A stretch of 64,000 bases of DNA from Candidatus Altimarinota bacterium. GTDB lineage: Bacteria > Patescibacteriota > Gracilibacteria > BD1-5 > UBA6164. Positions 62,321-64,000 of the stretch are shown one piece after another. Made by a program: the position numbers and the translations under genes. The notes under the pieces are model-generated. The model had not been told where the DNA came from. It saw only the letters and a list, made by a program, of their open reading frames with translations, and did not search any database. Location: NCBI GenBank assembly GCA_025210615.1, contig JAOARJ010000013.1, positions 102,001 to 166,000 of the forward strand, written 5' to 3'. How positions within the stretch are numbered: position 1 is the stretch's first letter; each line of letters opens with the position of its first letter.

Positions 62321-64000
62321 ATGCAAAAAATTAATATTTTTAATAAAAAAATAAGTAAAATTTCATTATTTTTAGTGAGTTTTTTTATTTTTTGAGTTTT
62401 GTGAGTAGAGGCTGCGAATTTTTCTTATCCAGTGCCGATAATATCTAAACCAAATTGTAGATTTGATGAGTTTTCGACGCTTTGAAGCGATTGTAAACAA
62501 AATTTACCAGTATTAAAAACTTCAGATTATAACAATAAAAAAGATGATTATGATTTGAGAAGAATTTATACAGTGCTTTGGTGAGCGACTTATACTTATT
62601 GATGGGACGTATGAAGTTGAAGCCATCTTTGAGTAGATATAGCTACTTCAAAATGAACACCTGTTGTATCAATGGCAGATGGTACAGTAACTTACGCTGG
62701 AGCGAAAACTTGATGGGGAAATATAGTAACAGTGAAACATACAGTAAACTGAAAAACTATTTATTCAAACTATGCTCATTTATCAAAAATAACAGTTAAA
62801 TATTGAGATAAAGTAAATGCTGGAAATAAAATTTGAGAAGTATGAAGTACTTGAAATTCTACTTGAAATCATCTTCATTTTCAAATAGATACAAATTCTT
62901 GAGATAAAAGTCACCCTTATTATTATTTTCAAAATTGTCCTTGAAATGAATGGAATGTTGTAAATACTTGAGGTTGTAGTAGTGATATGAAGGATAATAC
63001 AATTGACCCATTATTATTTTTAGAAACAAACTGAGCAGTTATAAAATGATGAGTTATTGATAAAGAAAAAGTTGAAAAAATAGAAAAAGTAGAACAAAAA
63101 AACTTAATAACAGTAAAACAAGTATTAGAAAGAGAGGTAAAAGATTTTTTAAGAAGATATAAGGTAAGTTTTGTTTATGATAGTCCTACTGGGAATATAC
63201 CTTTATGATGAACTACAAAAATTCATATAACTATAACTCGTAAACATAATTGAAAAGCGTTTACTTGAAATTTGCCAGATTTTATGAAGTTTTTATTAAA
63301 CGATAATATGGTAAAAATATTTCCAGAAAAATTAAGAGTTCTAGATTGATGAAAAAGAGATATTCAATTAACTTGACTAAAAACTTGAATAACAACGCTT
63401 TATATAAAAATTTGAACTGTTCTTGTTACTTCAAAGAGATTAAATGTTTATAATCCAAAGGTGAAAGCAAAAGTGGAAAGTGTTAATTTAAGAACAAATA
63501 CAAGCGTTTATTTATGAGAAGAGAAAAAATGATTCGCTATATTTATGGATAAAAATAATGTGCCATTAGTAGATTTACCTTATTCTTGAGAATATAGAAT
63601 GACTACTGAGAATGCTTATATATGCCCATTTAATTATAATACTAATAATCCTGACTCGGAGTTTAAAAAAGAATGTTCTCTTTGAGCTTATAAAGAAGAT
63701 TTAAAATTAACTTATAATACAACTTTTAAATGAGTGCCTATATTTTGAATAAAATCTAATAATAAAGATAAAAATATTATAATAAAAATTTATGATAATC
63801 TAAAAAGAAAAGTATTAGCTGAAAAAAATATAAGAGTGAAAAATCCTAAAGATATAGATTATTGGTATACTTACAAGGAAGAAGTATTAGATGTTTTAGA
63901 AAAATGAATTGTAGATTGAGTTAGTAAATGATATTTTTCTGAGAATAGAACTCTAGAAAAAAAATCAGCTTTAAGATGGATAAGAAATTTTCTTATTTAT
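62321..64000 (+). CDS. Secreted M23 (LytM) peptidase with SLH-like C-terminal segment, partial
   Basis: At least 560 aa; runs out of the window. Signal peptide (ISLFLVSFFIFGVLGVEA). Residues ~100-200: HLGVDIATSKGTPVVSMADG (H and D zinc ligands) and NHLHFQI (last His), the M23 endopeptidase fold that cuts peptidoglycan cross-bridges. Residues ~240-510 are beta-rich, Ig-like repeats. The visible end (VLDVLEKGIVDGVSKGYFSE) resembles an SLH module. Cell-surface murein hydrolase, for own-wall remodelling or attack on the host/prey cell. Confidence 0.88.

Noticed and set aside
1-64000. In-frame TGA as selenocysteine sites, or mass pseudogenisation
   Set aside because: TGA appears dozens of times per gene at Gly positions in essential genes with otherwise intact motifs; only Gly reassignment explains it.
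1-64000. CRISPR array or cas genes
   Set aside because: No regularly spaced direct repeats and no Cas motifs were seen. The repeats in the window are terminators, the tandem RNA and the 37-41 kb cassettes.

Overview
This window comes from a bacterium that reads UGA as glycine (genetic code 25), so it belongs to Absconditabacteria (SR1) or Gracilibacteria in the Patescibacteria/CPR. The evidence is internal: every conserved gene has in-frame TGA exactly where its family has Gly (EF-Tu, uL1, the Walker A loops of SufC and the ABC-F protein, the prepilin GFTLVE motif). All gene ends I can place use TAA or TAG. Genes called with the standard code are therefore shattered, and all CDS coordinates here were rebuilt with TGA = Gly. 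DNA is AT-rich, gene spacing is tight, and Shine-Dalgarno sequences are almost absent (ftsL is an exception). Many genes end in short A/T-rich hairpin terminators with similar stems.

Layout. 1-8 kb: a 1372-residue LysM/coiled-coil protein (minus), ftsX, and an ATP-grasp/retropepsin-like/zinc-peptidase fusion. 8-12 kb: tRNAs Asp, Ala and Leu, two tiny basic ORFs, tuf, rpsJ, rpmB, rpsP, a KH protein and a VirB2-like pilin. 12-18 kb: one of three related secreted proteins, a FtsB/DivIC-like protein, a FecR protein with a CHASE2 adenylate cyclase, a second secreted protein with a fibrinogen-like domain, and rplA. 18.5-25.3 kb (minus): one SUF operon, sufC-NUDIX-sufB-sufD-sufS-sufU, followed by a secreted SLH/papain-like protein, an Rrf2 regulator and a small membrane protein. 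A palindrome resembling an IscR type-1 site overlaps its promoter. 25.5-31.5 kb: rsmH-ftsL, the third secreted protein, two more VirB2-like pilins, a TraB/TIKI-like protein and frr.

31.7-41.4 kb is accessory DNA. It starts at a Gly/Ile/Pro tRNA cluster. A frameshifted, 5'-truncated serine recombinase abuts a 5'-truncated HerA-like ATPase gene with a premature stop. Next come unknown genes, a phage-tail-hub-like gene, and a run of small membrane proteins with intact and broken copies of a caspase-like His/Cys gene; it looks like a decaying effector/immunity locus. At 41.4 kb a promoter, a 16-codon ORF with six non-TTA Leu codons and two mutually exclusive hairpins form what looks like a transcription attenuator before a 610-aa unknown protein and a class III aminotransferase.

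44.7-57.9 kb: an RluA-type pseudouridine synthase, two pilin-like proteins, membrane proteins, a sigma-region-4/HTH regulator, GNAT, cupin and HD proteins, metG, dut and rpmG. 57.9-59.2 kb has no protein genes. It holds two copies of a ~340-nt structured RNA (paired-base covariation, conserved minus-strand -10 and terminator) separated by three perfect long hairpins. The window ends with an unknown protein, an ABC-F ATPase and the start of a secreted M23 peptidase with an SLH-like segment.
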